Positions 23,196-31,979 of a DNA stretch of 64,000 nt are shown in pieces. Under the pieces are notes generated by a model that was not told the DNA's origin, did no database searches, and saw only the letters and a list, made by a program, of their open reading frames with translations. A program made the position numbers and the translations under genes. The stretch covers positions 124,001-188,000 of the forward strand of contig NZ_LKET01000068.1 of the NCBI RefSeq assembly GCF_001317355.1, read 5' to 3'. The stretch comes from Oxobacter pfennigii (lineage in GTDB: Bacteria > Bacillota > Clostridia > Clostridiales > Oxobacteraceae). The first letter of the stretch is position 1, and every line of letters begins with the position of its first letter.

Positions 23196-25118
23196 TCAAT
23201 CCTTCCATAGGTTATTAGCCGCATATTTTAATATAACATCGCAGCAATGGTCACAGTAACCGTTAGCTTTCATTTCTTCAACCATTGAATTATATTTTTC
23301 ATCCTGCTCCTTATCCCTTACCTTTGATTTTGTTATGACCCTGGAGAGCTCTTTCACAGATACCGTCAACTTTTTCTCTATTGCTTCCTTTAAGGGCTCA
23401 TAGGAGGTATAATCAATTTTTCCGCCTTTACGCATGAGATAGAACATATATGCAGTAACATCCAGCCTGAAGCCTTTTGCAGAACCCTCGGATATTCCTA
23501 TTTGCTCTTCTATGGATCTCATGAATTTTTCGTCTGCCTCCAAAAGCTCACCTGTTGCCTTATCTTTAATTTTAGTCCGGTTTACATAGGATTCTGCATG
23601 GTCAAGATAATTGTTAAATAAGCTTTCCGCCTGCTCCCTGAAGCTTACAATAAAGGCCTTTGTGATTTCCTTTTCCAATATTTTATTGTATTCCTTGCGT
23701 ATGGTATCTTGAAGGAATGCAAGATATCTCTTTTTATCGTCCTCTGCGATATCTATTTCCTTAACGGATTTAATCATGCTCTCCATTACGCTTAATGGAT
23801 TGATACAGCCATTTTCAGAGTTAGATAAGGCATTGTCTATGGATTTTATTATGAATCTTGTGGATATTCCGCTGAAGCCTTCTCTTAAACCGGCTTCATC
23901 TCTTAATTCAATGATATCTATTTTCTTGGTTGTTCCCTTCTCCACTATTTCCTCGCCGTTATATATTTTAAGCTTGGTGAGAGGGTCCACCTTTGCAGAA
24001 GGTGAAAGCCTTGATAAAATAGCAAACATAGCTGCCGTCTCAATTGTATGAGGTGCAATATGAGCTTTGAAGTTGCTGCTCTTTAAAATCTTTTGATATA
24101 TCTTCACTTCTTCACTCATTTCAAGACAATACGGAACTTCTACCTTTACTATTCTGTCAAGTATTGCTTCATTTGTATGGTCAGATTTGAATTTATTCCA
24201 TTCAGCTTCATTGGAATGGGCTATAATTATACCGTCAAAATAGATCATGGAGCCCTTTCCCGGTGATGGTATGGCTTTTTCCTGAGTAGCAGTTATAATG
24301 GTATGCAAATATTCCACGTCGTTTTTAAATACCTCAATGAATTCTACCATTCCTCTGTTGCCCACATTGAAAGCACCGTTTAGTGATAGCACCCTTGGAT
24401 CATCTTCAGGGTATAAATCCAATTTTGATATATCCACACTACCTGTAAGTACAGATGTATCCTGGTTATTGGGATCCACTGGCGGAACTACTCCTATTCC
24501 CTTCCTTGACCTTATTGAAAAATTGCTGGTTACAACAGGGAATTTCTCATATTCCCCATTATATTCTTCCTTCAGCCTATATCTGCATATAGGGCATAAA
24601 TCTCCTTCTATCTGAACATCCAGCATTTTTTCCATATCTTTTCTCAAGTGCTTGGGAATTAAATGAAGCGGCTCTTCTCTCATAGGGCAGCCCTTAAGGA
24701 CATACACCGCCGGGCTTTGTTCCAATGCGCTCTTTAGCGTTTCCACTATTGAGGATTTTCCCGATCCTACGGGACCTACCAGATACAATACCTGCCTTGA
24801 CTCTTCACCTCTCATGGATGAAGCATGGAAATAGCTCACTATTTTCATAAGGGTCTTATCTATGCCGAAGAAATTATCTCGGAAAAAATTGTATTTTCTA
24901 ATTACTTCATTTCCATGTATCTTTTTAATTTTGGGATCATCCTCCGGCTTCAGTACTTCAAACCCTTTTTCGATAATGATGTCGTGAAGCCTCTTATGGG
25001 AAAACTTCACTAAGTCAGGGTCTTTACTCACAATATCAAGATAATCGAGGAATGTACCCTCAAATTCTTGAGATTTTCTAGCTTCCCTATCCTTCTCAAT
25101 CAGCTCTTTGAATTCCAC
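23196..25118 (-). CDS. prkA: PrkA serine protein kinase / AAA+ ATPase
   Basis: A 640-residue PrkA. An AAA-type N-terminal domain carries Walker A VGPVGSGKSSIVETL (about residues 113-127); CPMREEPLHL and a CPICRY segment follow; MIYFDGIIIAHSNEAEWN resembles the Walker B/sensor region; the C-terminal 240 residues correspond to the PrkA kinase-like part. B. subtilis PrkA acts in sporulation, and E. coli YeaG in nitrogen starvation. GTG 25118 follows AAGGAGGG. It is the first gene of prkA-yhbH-spoVR. Confidence 0.93.
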   Translation of the reverse strand: MEFKELIEKDREARKSQEFEGTFLDYLDIVSKDPDLVKFSHKRLHDIIIEKGFEVLKPEDDPKIKKIHGNEVIRKYNFFRDNFFGIDKTLMKIVSYFHASSMRGEESRQVLYLVGPVGSGKSSIVETLKSALEQSPAVYVLKGCPMREEPLHLIPKHLRKDMEKMLDVQIEGDLCPICRYRLKEEYNGEYEKFPVVTSNFSIRSRKGIGVVPPVDPNNQDTSVLTGSVDISKLDLYPEDDPRVLSLNGAFNVGNRGMVEFIEVFKNDVEYLHTIITATQEKAIPSPGKGSMIYFDGIIIAHSNEAEWNKFKSDHTNEAILDRIVKVEVPYCLEMSEEVKIYQKILKSSNFKAHIAPHTIETAAMFAILSRLSPSAKVDPLTKLKIYNGEEIVEKGTTKKIDIIELRDEAGLREGFSGISTRFIIKSIDNALSNSENGCINPLSVMESMIKSVKEIDIAEDDKKRYLAFLQDTIRKEYNKILEKEITKAFIVSFREQAESLFNNYLDHAESYVNRTKIKDKATGELLEADEKFMRSIEEQIGISEGSAKGFRLDVTAYMFYLMRKGGKIDYTSYEPLKEAIEKKLTVSVKELSRVITKSKVRDKEQDEKYNSMVEEMKANGYCDHCCDVILKYAANNLWKD

Positions 25119-25232
25119 ATAAATCCCTCCTTTTTAATGGGATTTTCTCAAGCTTAATACTATCTTAGTAGATATTTATATGAGTATTTTATGAATTTCA
25201 AAACCAAAAAGGTGCAATAAACAAACAAAAAA

Positions 25233-25321
25233 CAGGTTAAAAAATTTTAACCTGTAACAAGCCATGGTTTTTCAAACATGCAAATGATTGCAAAGAGCTT
25301 GTCGCTTCTTTGCAATCATTT
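25233..25321. repeat. Two perfect hairpins between prkA and the PspC pair
   Basis: CAGGTTAAAA/TTTTAACCTG (25233-25254) and a 15-bp perfect stem AAATGATTGCAAAGA/TCTTTGCAATCATTT (25282-25296 with 25307-25321) with a 10-base loop. The second follows the stop of the leftward gene at 25325 but has no T-run on that side, so it may be an mRNA end stabiliser or attenuator rather than a plain terminator. Confidence 0.6.
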
Positions 25322-25324
25322 ACT

Positions 25325-25639
25325 TTACACCATTTTCTTCGTAAATATTATATCCTTAAATATAACGATATCCTTCCAATTTATTCCCGGCTGGCTTAAA
25401 ATGTTGTTGTCATAATATCCGTAAGCTATGACGGCGGCAAGAAAAATAAGCCAGGTAATTATCTTTATTATCCTGTTATTGTTAAATATGATGTTTAAGC
25501 CAATAACTATTAATATTCCCGGCCACAGGTCGAAAAAAGCTTCAAAAATCGACCAATCCAGCACACCAAAATTTATCAGAAGAAATAAAAGTCCTAAAGA
25601 TACTAAAAAAATTCCGGCTCCGATACTTTCCTTCTTCAT
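25325..25639 (-). CDS. Small LiaI/LiaF-like membrane protein (DUF5668-like)
   Basis: A 104-residue membrane protein with about three hydrophobic segments, GAGIFLVSLGLLFLLINFGV and WPGILIVIGLNIIF, typical of the LiaI-LiaF-like transmembrane region. The start is ATG 25639 after GGAGG, overlapping the stop of the PspC gene by four bases, so the two are translated together. Such proteins act in envelope-stress sensing; a specific role is not shown. Confidence 0.75.
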   Translation of the reverse strand: MKKESIGAGIFLVSLGLLFLLINFGVLDWSIFEAFFDLWPGILIVIGLNIIFNNNRIIKIITWLIFLAAVIAYGYYDNNILSQPGINWKDIVIFKDIIFTKKMV

Positions 25640-26046
25640 CTGGGCTTCCTCCAACCGTTGTATAATATTATAGCTCCGACAGCTATCAAGAGCACCGGCC
25701 ATAACAAGCTGAAATCAAACCAGTAAAAGAAACGCTTTAAAACTGCAAAAGCACCGATAAGTACCAATATGCATCCAATGATTAAGTTTGTTTTATCGCT
25801 GCTTACCGCTGGTTTTGCATATTCCTCATTAGATTTTTGCTCATAATTTTCATAACTTTGATACATATTATCGGGTATTACAATGGCAGCTATGATGTAA
25901 GCTATAAGCCCAATACCGTAGGTCAATGTGATAAGCACCCATACAAGCCGCACAATTGTCGGGTCTATCGCAAAGTATTCAGCTATGCCTCCGCACACCC
26001 CTGCTATCATTTTGTTATTTCTGGATCTGAATAACTGCTTTCCCAC
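25636..26046 (-). CDS. PspC-domain membrane protein
   Basis: A 136-residue protein. The PspC domain lies at the N-terminus (LFRSRNNKMIAGVCGGIAEY, then IVRLVWVLITLTYGIGLIAY) and is followed by a second pair of membrane helices (LIIGCILVLIGAFAVL, LLWPVLLIAVGAIILYNG). GTG 26046 follows AAAGGGG. PspC proteins are membrane sensors of envelope stress. It is in an operon with the LiaF-like gene. Confidence 0.85.
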   Translation of the reverse strand: MGKQLFRSRNNKMIAGVCGGIAEYFAIDPTIVRLVWVLITLTYGIGLIAYIIAAIVIPDNMYQSYENYEQKSNEEYAKPAVSSDKTNLIIGCILVLIGAFAVLKRFFYWFDFSLLWPVLLIAVGAIILYNGWRKPR

Positions 26047-26140
26047 TTTATATTCCCCTTTTCTAGCATGTTAGTAAATTTATTTTCACTATATAATACG
26101 CGTGGATTTTTTAAAAGTCTGATAAAACTAAAAAAATATT

Positions 26141-26202
26141 ATATCATGAAATTTCCATGGGAAATTTCATGTCGCAATGAATTTCAAAGAAATTCATTAT
26201 AT
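26141..26202. repeat. Intergenic palindromic repeat, copy 1
   Basis: Two hairpins in tandem: a 12-bp perfect stem CATGAAATTTCC/GGAAATTTCATG (26145-26156 with 26160-26171) and a 10-bp stem AATGAATTTC/GAAATTCATT (26176-26185 with 26189-26198). The ATATCATGAAATTT core recurs at 46686 and a related form at 52911. Confidence 0.65.
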
Positions 26203-26205
26203 AAA

Positions 26206-26256
26206 AGCCGTGTACAAATCAGCATATACTGGCTTGAACACGGCTGTTTACCTGCA
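26206..26256 (-). terminator. Terminator-like hairpin after ndk
   Basis: AGCCGTGT (26206-26213) pairs with ACACGGCT (26238-26245); leftward the stem is followed by TTTTATATAAT. It lies 15 bases beyond the ndk stop. Confidence 0.55.
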
Positions 26257-26260
26257 TTTT

Positions 26261-26659
26261 TTATTTAAACCACAATTTTATTTCTCTTTCAGCGGATTCG
26301 ATGCTATCTGAGGAATGTACTATATTATTTGTTGTGGAAGCTGCGAAATCTCCCCTTATTGTGCCGGGCTGGGCGTCTTCAACCTTCGTAGCGCCGTTTA
26401 ATTTGCGTACCAAGGTTATGGCTGAATGCCCTTCAATAACCATGGCAACTACAGGTCCGCTTAATATATAGTCTAAAAGCTCGCCATAAAAGCTTTTTTC
26501 CTTATGTTCTATATAGTGTTCCTCCACTGTAGCCTTGTCTGCATTCATCATTTTCAAGGCGGCAATTTTTAAACCTTTCTGTTCATATCTTTTAATAATT
26601 TCTCCTGTAAGTCCGCGGGATACTCCGTCAGGCTTGATCATAGCAAAAGTACGTTCCAT
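26261..26659 (-). CDS. ndk: Nucleoside diphosphate kinase
   Basis: Transfers the gamma phosphate between nucleoside triphosphates and diphosphates through a phospho-His. The 132-residue protein has the family start MERTFAMIKPDGVSRGL, the GPVVAMVIEG block and the GTIRGDFA block, and ends with NNIVHSSDSIESAEREI, where His (about residue 114) is the phosphorylated residue. It stands alone with its own terminator. Confidence 0.96.
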   Translation of the reverse strand: MERTFAMIKPDGVSRGLTGEIIKRYEQKGLKIAALKMMNADKATVEEHYIEHKEKSFYGELLDYILSGPVVAMVIEGHSAITLVRKLNGATKVEDAQPGTIRGDFAASTTNNIVHSSDSIESAEREIKLWFK

Positions 26660-26858
26660 GTTTTTCCTCCGTATTATGTTTTAGATTCCCAATGTATTAT
26701 AGCAGAAATACAATAAATATTTCAATATCTTTAGTATATTTAACCTTTTTATAGCCTTAAATATCATTCAATATTAGCATTTGTAAATAAATGATATATA
26801 TTACATTTGTAAATTGCCATATCATGCCAGAATGCTGCTATTTACTGAATAATGGGCC

Positions 26859-26887
26859 TTTACAATTTTTACCTTATTGCATATAAT
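26859..26887 (+). promoter_or_regulatory. Promoter of the riboswitch-M23 transcript
   Basis: TTTACA (26859-26864) and TATAAT (26882-26887) with a 17-bp spacer; transcription would start near 26894, just before the riboswitch. Confidence 0.75.
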
Positions 26888-26894
26888 AGTATAC

Positions 26895-27015
26895 ATGTAA
26901 GCTGAATCCGGTTTATCCGGAACGGGGGATATATCTATTGGGGTGAATCTATTAAAAAGAGGGCTACTCTATGGCCTAACCCGTCAACTAACCTCGTAAG
27001 CACATAGAGGGGGAA
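26895..27015 (+). ncRNA. c-di-AMP riboswitch (ydaO/yuaA class), second copy
   Basis: The conserved blocks follow in order: GCTGAATCCGG, GGAACGGGGGA, GGGGTGAATC, AGAGGGCTACTCT, GGCCTAACCCGTCAACTAAC and CTCGTAAGC. This is the ydaO class, and it stands before a LysM-M23 endopeptidase gene, a typical target. CATAGAGGGGG at the 3' end contains the ribosome site and can pair with CTCTATG inside the aptamer (about 26966-26972), which suggests control of translation. Confidence 0.92.
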
Positions 27016-27022
27016 AATCCAT

Positions 27023-28021
27023 ATGAACAGGCTAAAGGGTCTTTTTACCAACAGACTAAAGTACCTGGCTGCCTGGCTGATTCTTTTCACTGTTTTTATT
27101 TCCGGAGTTTCCATCGCAATTACAGTCCCGGGATCCGGGGTGGATCAAAAATCATTTAACAGCGGGACATACAAATCATCAAATGCAGTTTATATCGATA
27201 GAACATTGAAAAATGATACTGGCCTTAATGCATCAGGTGCCTCATTGACTTCTGATGACAACAGTTACGAAGAACTTTTTGATGAGCCGCAGGTCATAAA
27301 TTTAGCCTATTACAAAAAAGACGGAGCCAATGCAAAAGTTCCTTCACCAAAAGAGAAAGTCATAAAAATTAAAAGCGGTGATACACTATGGGGTTTAGCA
27401 TCTACATATGATGTAGATCTAGATGAATTAATCAAATTAAATGACATAAAAAAGCCCAATAGTCTCAAAATCGGCCAGGAAATTAAGCTTCCCGTCAAGG
27501 AAGAACAGCTTTTAAATGAGACTGTTAAAGACATCGAAAAAATATCGGCTAAAAAGCCCGAAACCAAAAAAGTAAAAGCAGCAGTAAATAAATCCAAAGC
27601 TTCAGCGGTTACTTTGGCATCAAGAAGCGGTGCTCAGGCTGCCAGAACCCCAAACATAGCCGGTGGATGGCCGGCTGCAGGAGTAATATACTCGAGGTTT
27701 GGGTACAGAGGCAGCGAGTTTCACAAAGGTGTTGATATAGCAGCACCATCCGGAACAGACATATTTGCCTATAATAGCGGCCAAGTCATATTCAGTGCCT
27801 GGGACGGCGGATACGGCCGTCTGGTTATCATAGACCATGGAGATGGTATGAAAACCTATTACGGGCATTGCTCCAAACTCTTAGTAGGCGTGGGAGAACG
27901 CGTAGAGCAAGGGCAGCACATAGCTGATATGGGCAGAAGCGGCGATGCTACAGGCAATCACTTGCATTTTGAAGTAAGGATTAATGATAAGGCTGTAAAT
28001 CCATTGAATTACTTGAATTGA
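27023..28021 (+). CDS. LysM-M23 peptidoglycan endopeptidase
   Basis: A 332-residue exported or membrane-anchored protein. One membrane segment lies at about residues 14-34, a LysM domain at about 112-157 (IKIKSGDTLWGLASTYDV), a lysine-rich linker, and a C-terminal M23 domain with the zinc ligands in FHKGVDIAAPSG and NHLHFEVR and the YYGHCS catalytic region. It cuts peptide cross-links in peptidoglycan outside the cell. A c-di-AMP riboswitch in its leader links it to turgor and wall homeostasis. Confidence 0.93.
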   Translation: MNRLKGLFTNRLKYLAAWLILFTVFISGVSIAITVPGSGVDQKSFNSGTYKSSNAVYIDRTLKNDTGLNASGASLTSDDNSYEELFDEPQVINLAYYKKDGANAKVPSPKEKVIKIKSGDTLWGLASTYDVDLDELIKLNDIKKPNSLKIGQEIKLPVKEEQLLNETVKDIEKISAKKPETKKVKAAVNKSKASAVTLASRSGAQAARTPNIAGGWPAAGVIYSRFGYRGSEFHKGVDIAAPSGTDIFAYNSGQVIFSAWDGGYGRLVIIDHGDGMKTYYGHCSKLLVGVGERVEQGQHIADMGRSGDATGNHLHFEVRINDKAVNPLNYLN

Positions 28022-28030
28022 CCATATAAT

Positions 28031-28060
28031 AAAAGGATCGGTTAATCCGGTCCTTTTTTA
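28031..28060 (+). terminator. Terminator of the M23 gene
   Basis: AAAGGATCGG pairs imperfectly with CCGGTCCTTTTTT, ten bases after the stop. Confidence 0.7.
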
Positions 28061-28143
28061 CTTTGTCATTGACAATAATTTCATAAATCTTTAAAATAAT
28101 AAAAAAGCATAAAACTAAGGTTTCTGATGAAAGAAGGTTTACT

Positions 28144-28722
28144 ATGGAAAAAAACATACCGGAAAGAGAAGAGGCATTTGCCCTGTTATTAGAGTATAAT
28201 AAAAATGACCGCCTTATAAAACATGCTCTTTCAGTAGAAGCTGTTATGAGGCATTTTGCGGAAATTTTTAATGAAGACCCTGAAAAATGGGGTACCATAG
28301 GCTTAATGCATGATCTGGACTATGAAATGTATCCTGAGGAACACTGTAAGAAAGTAAGGGAAATATTATCTGGCAGCAATTGGCCCGAAGAATACATACA
28401 TGCTATAGAAAGTCACGGTTACGGGCTATGCTGCGACGTTGAACCAGTTGAAAGAATGGAAAAAGTTTTATACACTATAGATGAATTGACAGGGCTTATC
28501 GCTGCCACAGCCTTAATGAGACCCAGCAAAAGCATAATGGATACCGAAACAAAGTCTGTGAAAAAGAAATGGAACCAAAAAGGCTTTGCTGCCGGCGCCA
28601 ACAGAGAAGTAATAGAAAATGGCGCAGGCATGCTGGATTTAAGCCTTGACTACATTATCGAAGAAACAATAAAGGGCATGAGAAAATCCGCAGAAGCTAT
28701 CGGCTTAAAAGGTGAATTATAA
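28144..28722 (+). CDS. HD-domain phosphohydrolase
   Basis: A 192-residue HD-superfamily protein. LIKHALSVEAVMRHFAEIF supplies the first His; GLMHDLDYEMYPEEH (about residues 57-71) is the HD motif; a further His lies in AIESHGYG; and DELTGLIAATALM (about 112-124) holds the last Asp. This is the compact form often annotated as an HDIG-type hydrolase of nucleotides; the substrate cannot be read from sequence. It has its own terminator. Confidence 0.82.
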   Translation: MEKNIPEREEAFALLLEYNKNDRLIKHALSVEAVMRHFAEIFNEDPEKWGTIGLMHDLDYEMYPEEHCKKVREILSGSNWPEEYIHAIESHGYGLCCDVEPVERMEKVLYTIDELTGLIAATALMRPSKSIMDTETKSVKKKWNQKGFAAGANREVIENGAGMLDLSLDYIIEETIKGMRKSAEAIGLKGEL

Positions 28723-28730
28723 ATAACCTA

Positions 28731-28763
28731 AAGATAAAGAATTCGATTCTTTATCTTTTTTAT
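28731..28763 (+). terminator. Terminator of the HD-domain gene
   Basis: A 12-bp perfect stem AAGATAAAGAAT/ATTCTTTATCTT with a TCG loop and TTTTT tail. Confidence 0.85.
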
Positions 28764-28951
28764 TTCAAATTTCTCGATAATTTAGAGTTTTGCTTTAAAA
28801 ACTGGGCTTTTATTTAATTTAAAACCATTAAGTTAAGCCTTTCTTGAAGCCATGCGTTTTAAATCATTTGAATTTTTACTATATATAGTTTATTATCTAA
28901 TGTTGTGGGTATATTTAATACTGAACAGGATTTAAAGGAGTGTCAAAAACA

Positions 28952-30163
28952 ATGCTTACTTTAGCCACATTATTTTTTGTTATTTCACCCTATACATCCA
29001 TATTACCCTTGTTATATGCTGCTTATAAAGCGGTTGTCAATAATTGTTTTATACCAAAAAGTCCCTTTAATACAGGGATGTTTCTTCTTTTTATATGGTC
29101 TCTCATTGTCGGAATAATAAATGAAAGCCCTTTATCTACAGCGGCTGCCCTTTTAATTTTAATTTATTTTTTAATGGGTATATATCTTCATAATTATTTC
29201 ACTGAAACAGAAAAAATTGAGAGCCTTATGTATTACATACTGATTTTTTCCGGAGTTTCAGCTGTGATAGCCATTATAGAAAAATGTACAGCTGCTTTTT
29301 ATAAGTATGTAGGATGGGGACAAATATTTGGTATACCAAAGCAGTTTATAACCTATGACGGCTACAGGGTGTATTCCACTTTTGGAAACCCTAATATAGC
29401 CGGAACCTGGTTTGCTGCAGTCATATTGATATCACTTTATTTTTTCGGCAAGCATAAAGGCTTTAAAAAAGCACTGTTTTTTTGGGCTGTCTGTTTTTTC
29501 ACCTGTGTATTTATACTTACAGGCTCCAGAGGAGCCGTCCTTGGACTTCTGCCCGCTTTAATAGTTTACGGACTTATGAAAAAGGATAAATGGACTTATA
29601 ATCTTACATTTGTAATTTTTATTATCATAGCAGGTGTAATGTTCGTCACCCCGGCTTTAATGCCCCAAATTCACAGCGCAAACAGCCCCATGATACATGC
29701 TGTCAATAATTCCATAAGCAGTCGGGAAGCCATATGGCAAGGATGCCTTAACATGTTTAAATACAAGCCTTTAACGGGCTATGGGTTGCTTGGCATATAT
29801 TCTGCAAGCAAGAATATTTTTCATCAGTATCACAGAACCCTCCACGGCCACAATATCATAATTACCTTGGCAGCCACCCTTGGTATTGTGGGACTGGGCA
29901 TATATCTTTTTATTAAAAAATATATAGCAGAAGGGTTATACTTCTTAAGCAGGGAAAAGTGTGACTTAGCTCCTCTTCTTGCAGGTATACAGGTTATAAT
30001 ATTAGGTCATGGCCTGGTGGACTTTACCATAATGGTACCCCAAATAGGCATGCTGTATTTAGGGAGCTTATCCATTATAAATTCACTGGTTCTTCAATAC
30101 AGCAATTACAATGAAGGCATATATATTTTTTCACCCTGGTTTACTACCAAAAGAACGGCGTAA
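28952..30163 (+). CDS. O-antigen ligase / Wzy-like membrane protein
   Basis: A 403-residue protein with about ten membrane segments. The periplasmic loop region has SREAIWQGCLNMFKYKPLTGYGLLG (within about residues 245-275) and YHRTLHGHNIIITLAATLG, typical of the Wzy_C/RfaL ligase family, including the conserved Arg and His. These enzymes join or polymerise lipid-linked glycans outside the membrane. I place the start at ATG 28952 because the GTG at 28940 overlaps the AAAGGAG site. No glycan gene cluster surrounds it, so the substrate is unknown; teichoic acid or exopolysaccharide is possible. Confidence 0.82.
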   Translation: MLTLATLFFVISPYTSILPLLYAAYKAVVNNCFIPKSPFNTGMFLLFIWSLIVGIINESPLSTAAALLILIYFLMGIYLHNYFTETEKIESLMYYILIFSGVSAVIAIIEKCTAAFYKYVGWGQIFGIPKQFITYDGYRVYSTFGNPNIAGTWFAAVILISLYFFGKHKGFKKALFFWAVCFFTCVFILTGSRGAVLGLLPALIVYGLMKKDKWTYNLTFVIFIIIAGVMFVTPALMPQIHSANSPMIHAVNNSISSREAIWQGCLNMFKYKPLTGYGLLGIYSASKNIFHQYHRTLHGHNIIITLAATLGIVGLGIYLFIKKYIAEGLYFLSREKCDLAPLLAGIQVIILGHGLVDFTIMVPQIGMLYLGSLSIINSLVLQYSNYNEGIYIFSPWFTTKRTA

Positions 30164-30190
30164 TATTACCACCTGTAGGCTTATTGTTTC

Positions 30191-30205
30191 GCGCGCGTTG
30201 CGCGC
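30191..30205. repeat. Very GC-rich short hairpin
   Basis: GCGCGC-GTT-GCGCGC is an isolated GC-only stem in AT-rich DNA, just after the Wzy-like gene. It is followed by the convergent terminator below and may be the end signal of the rightward gene. Confidence 0.5.
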
Positions 30206-30230
30206 TCAACAGGCTTATAAGGCTAAAATG

Positions 30231-30260
30231 AAAGAATCATGGGGTTACCCATGATTCTTT
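30231..30260. terminator. Terminator of the citrate synthase gene
   Basis: A 13-bp perfect stem AAAGAATCATGGG/CCCATGATTCTTT with a GTTA loop, eight bases from the leftward stop and usable in both directions. Confidence 0.85.
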
Positions 30261-30267
30261 ATGCTCT

Positions 30268-31626
30268 TTATCTCTTATCAAGCTCGCAATAATGCTCTTC
30301 CTCTTTTACGCTCCTATAAGCCGGCCTTATAATTTTAGGTTCGCTGGCCAGCTGCTCTATTCTGTGTGCGCACCAGCCCGGGATTCTTGCCGTAGCAAAA
30401 AGAGGAGTATAGAGCTCCTGGGGAATGTTCAGCATATCATATACAAAGCCGGAATAAAAATCTACGTTAGCAGCAATTTTTCTGTTTGCCTCTGCCTCTG
30501 CAAATATGCATTTTGTTATCTCTTCTATGCTTCTGTAGAGCTCATATTCTTCCATCCTATTCTTTTCGGCGGCCAGTTCCTTTGCTTTTTTCTTAAGAAG
30601 CTCCGCCCTTGGGTCTGATATTGTATAAACGGCGTGGCCCATACCATATATAAGCCCCGAACCGTCAAATGCATCTTTTCTCAATATTTTTCGAAGATAA
30701 TTTTCAAGCTCTTCGCGATTATCCCATTTACGGATATTATCTTTTATATCCGCTATCATTTCCATTACTTTAATATTAGCGCCGCCGTGCTTTGGCCCCT
30801 TTAGAGCACCTACGGCTGCAGCTATTGCAGAATATGTGTCTGTACCCGTTGAAGAAACCACATGAGTTGCAAAAGTGGAATTATTGCCTCCCCCATGTTC
30901 CGCATGCAGCACCATCGATAAGTCCAGTATTTCAGCCTCGGTGCTTGTATAGCCATTATCATTTCGTATCATATGAAGTATATTTTCAGCAGTGGATAAC
31001 TCAGGTAATGGACTATGGATAAAAAGGCTTTTACCACTGTAATAATGGGCCTTTGCCTGATAGCCGTAAGCTATCATAGCAGGAAATCTTGACATTAATT
31101 CGATGCTCTGCCTTAATACGTTATTAATGCTGATATCGTCAGGATTAGGGTCATAGGAATAGCTTACAAGGACGCTTCTTTCGAGTTTGTTCATTATATC
31201 CTTGCTTGGGGCTCTCAATATCATATCTTCCAAAAAACCTTCGGGCAATGTCCTGCAGCTGCCTAAAAGTTCTTTAAATTCCTGCAGCTCCTTTTTACAG
31301 GGCAATTCTCCGAATAACAAAAGATAGCTTACTTCCTCAAAGCCAAAACGCTTTTCCTGCTGAAACCCTTCCACTATTTTTTCCACATCAATGCCTCGGT
31401 ATATGAGCTTTCCTTCAGTGGGAACCTTAACGTCATTCTCAATTATATAGCCTGTTACATCTCCCACTTTTGTCAATCCCACAAGGACTCCCGTTCCATT
31501 GCTGTTTCTCAATCCCCTTTTAACGTTGTACATTGAATAATATTCAGCTTCTATTTTGTTGTTTTTTTCTGCTAAACCGGAATATTTATCTAGAATGCTT
31601 ATATCAAAACCATATTCCTTAACCAT
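30268..31626 (-). CDS. citZ: Citrate synthase
   Basis: Condenses oxaloacetate with acetyl-CoA. At 452 residues it belongs to the longer citrate/2-methylcitrate synthases of Clostridia with an extended N-terminus. Catalytic regions visible are VLHAEHGGGNNSTFATHVVS (His, about residues 240-260), GMGHAVYTISDPRAELLKKK (His, about 325-345) and NVDFYSGFVYDML (Asp, about 388-400). ATG 31626 has GGGGG eight bases before it; an upstream ATG does not. It is of the si-type family, not the isopropylmalate-related re-citrate synthase. Two identical palindromes lie upstream. Confidence 0.9.
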   Translation of the reverse strand: MVKEYGFDISILDKYSGLAEKNNKIEAEYYSMYNVKRGLRNSNGTGVLVGLTKVGDVTGYIIENDVKVPTEGKLIYRGIDVEKIVEGFQQEKRFGFEEVSYLLLFGELPCKKELQEFKELLGSCRTLPEGFLEDMILRAPSKDIMNKLERSVLVSYSYDPNPDDISINNVLRQSIELMSRFPAMIAYGYQAKAHYYSGKSLFIHSPLPELSTAENILHMIRNDNGYTSTEAEILDLSMVLHAEHGGGNNSTFATHVVSSTGTDTYSAIAAAVGALKGPKHGGANIKVMEMIADIKDNIRKWDNREELENYLRKILRKDAFDGSGLIYGMGHAVYTISDPRAELLKKKAKELAAEKNRMEEYELYRSIEEITKCIFAEAEANRKIAANVDFYSGFVYDMLNIPQELYTPLFATARIPGWCAHRIEQLASEPKIIRPAYRSVKEEEHYCELDKR

Positions 31627-31712
31627 AAAATTAACCCCCATAGATTGCCTGATAAATGCCGTATTATAAAATAAAATGCAATTTTAATTTCAATAAATTG
31701 CATTTATTTTTA

Positions 31713-31785
31713 TTGTATACAAGTATACTCCATTGAACTGCCTTTGTAAATAGAGATCCGTTAAAAAATGTACGATTGTATACAA
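31713..31785. promoter_or_regulatory. Twin palindromic operators between citZ and terC
   Basis: TTGTATACAA occurs at 31713-31722 and again at 31776-31785, with start points 63 bp apart (six helical turns). Each is a perfect 10-bp palindrome of the kind bound by GntR/FadR-type regulators. A TATAAT at about 31659-31664 on the left strand would serve citZ. The rest of 31627-31979 is AT-rich and empty. Which gene is controlled and by what is unknown. Confidence 0.5.
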
Positions 31786-31979
31786 TAATACAAATTCATT
31801 ATAATGTATTTTTGATTAACCCACAAGTTAAGCATTTTAAGATAAATTTATTAATAGTATATCTCTTTTTTATTTTTAGTATAAGTATTATAGGATTTTG
31901 GACAAGATTTAATGCATAAATAACCGATGTCATTTATATGTTTTTATAACGGTAGATTTACATATAATGGAGATTGAAT

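Noticed and set aside
26141-26202. CRISPR array made of the palindromic repeats
   Set aside because: The copies are tens of kilobases apart, have no regular spacers and no cas genes are present.
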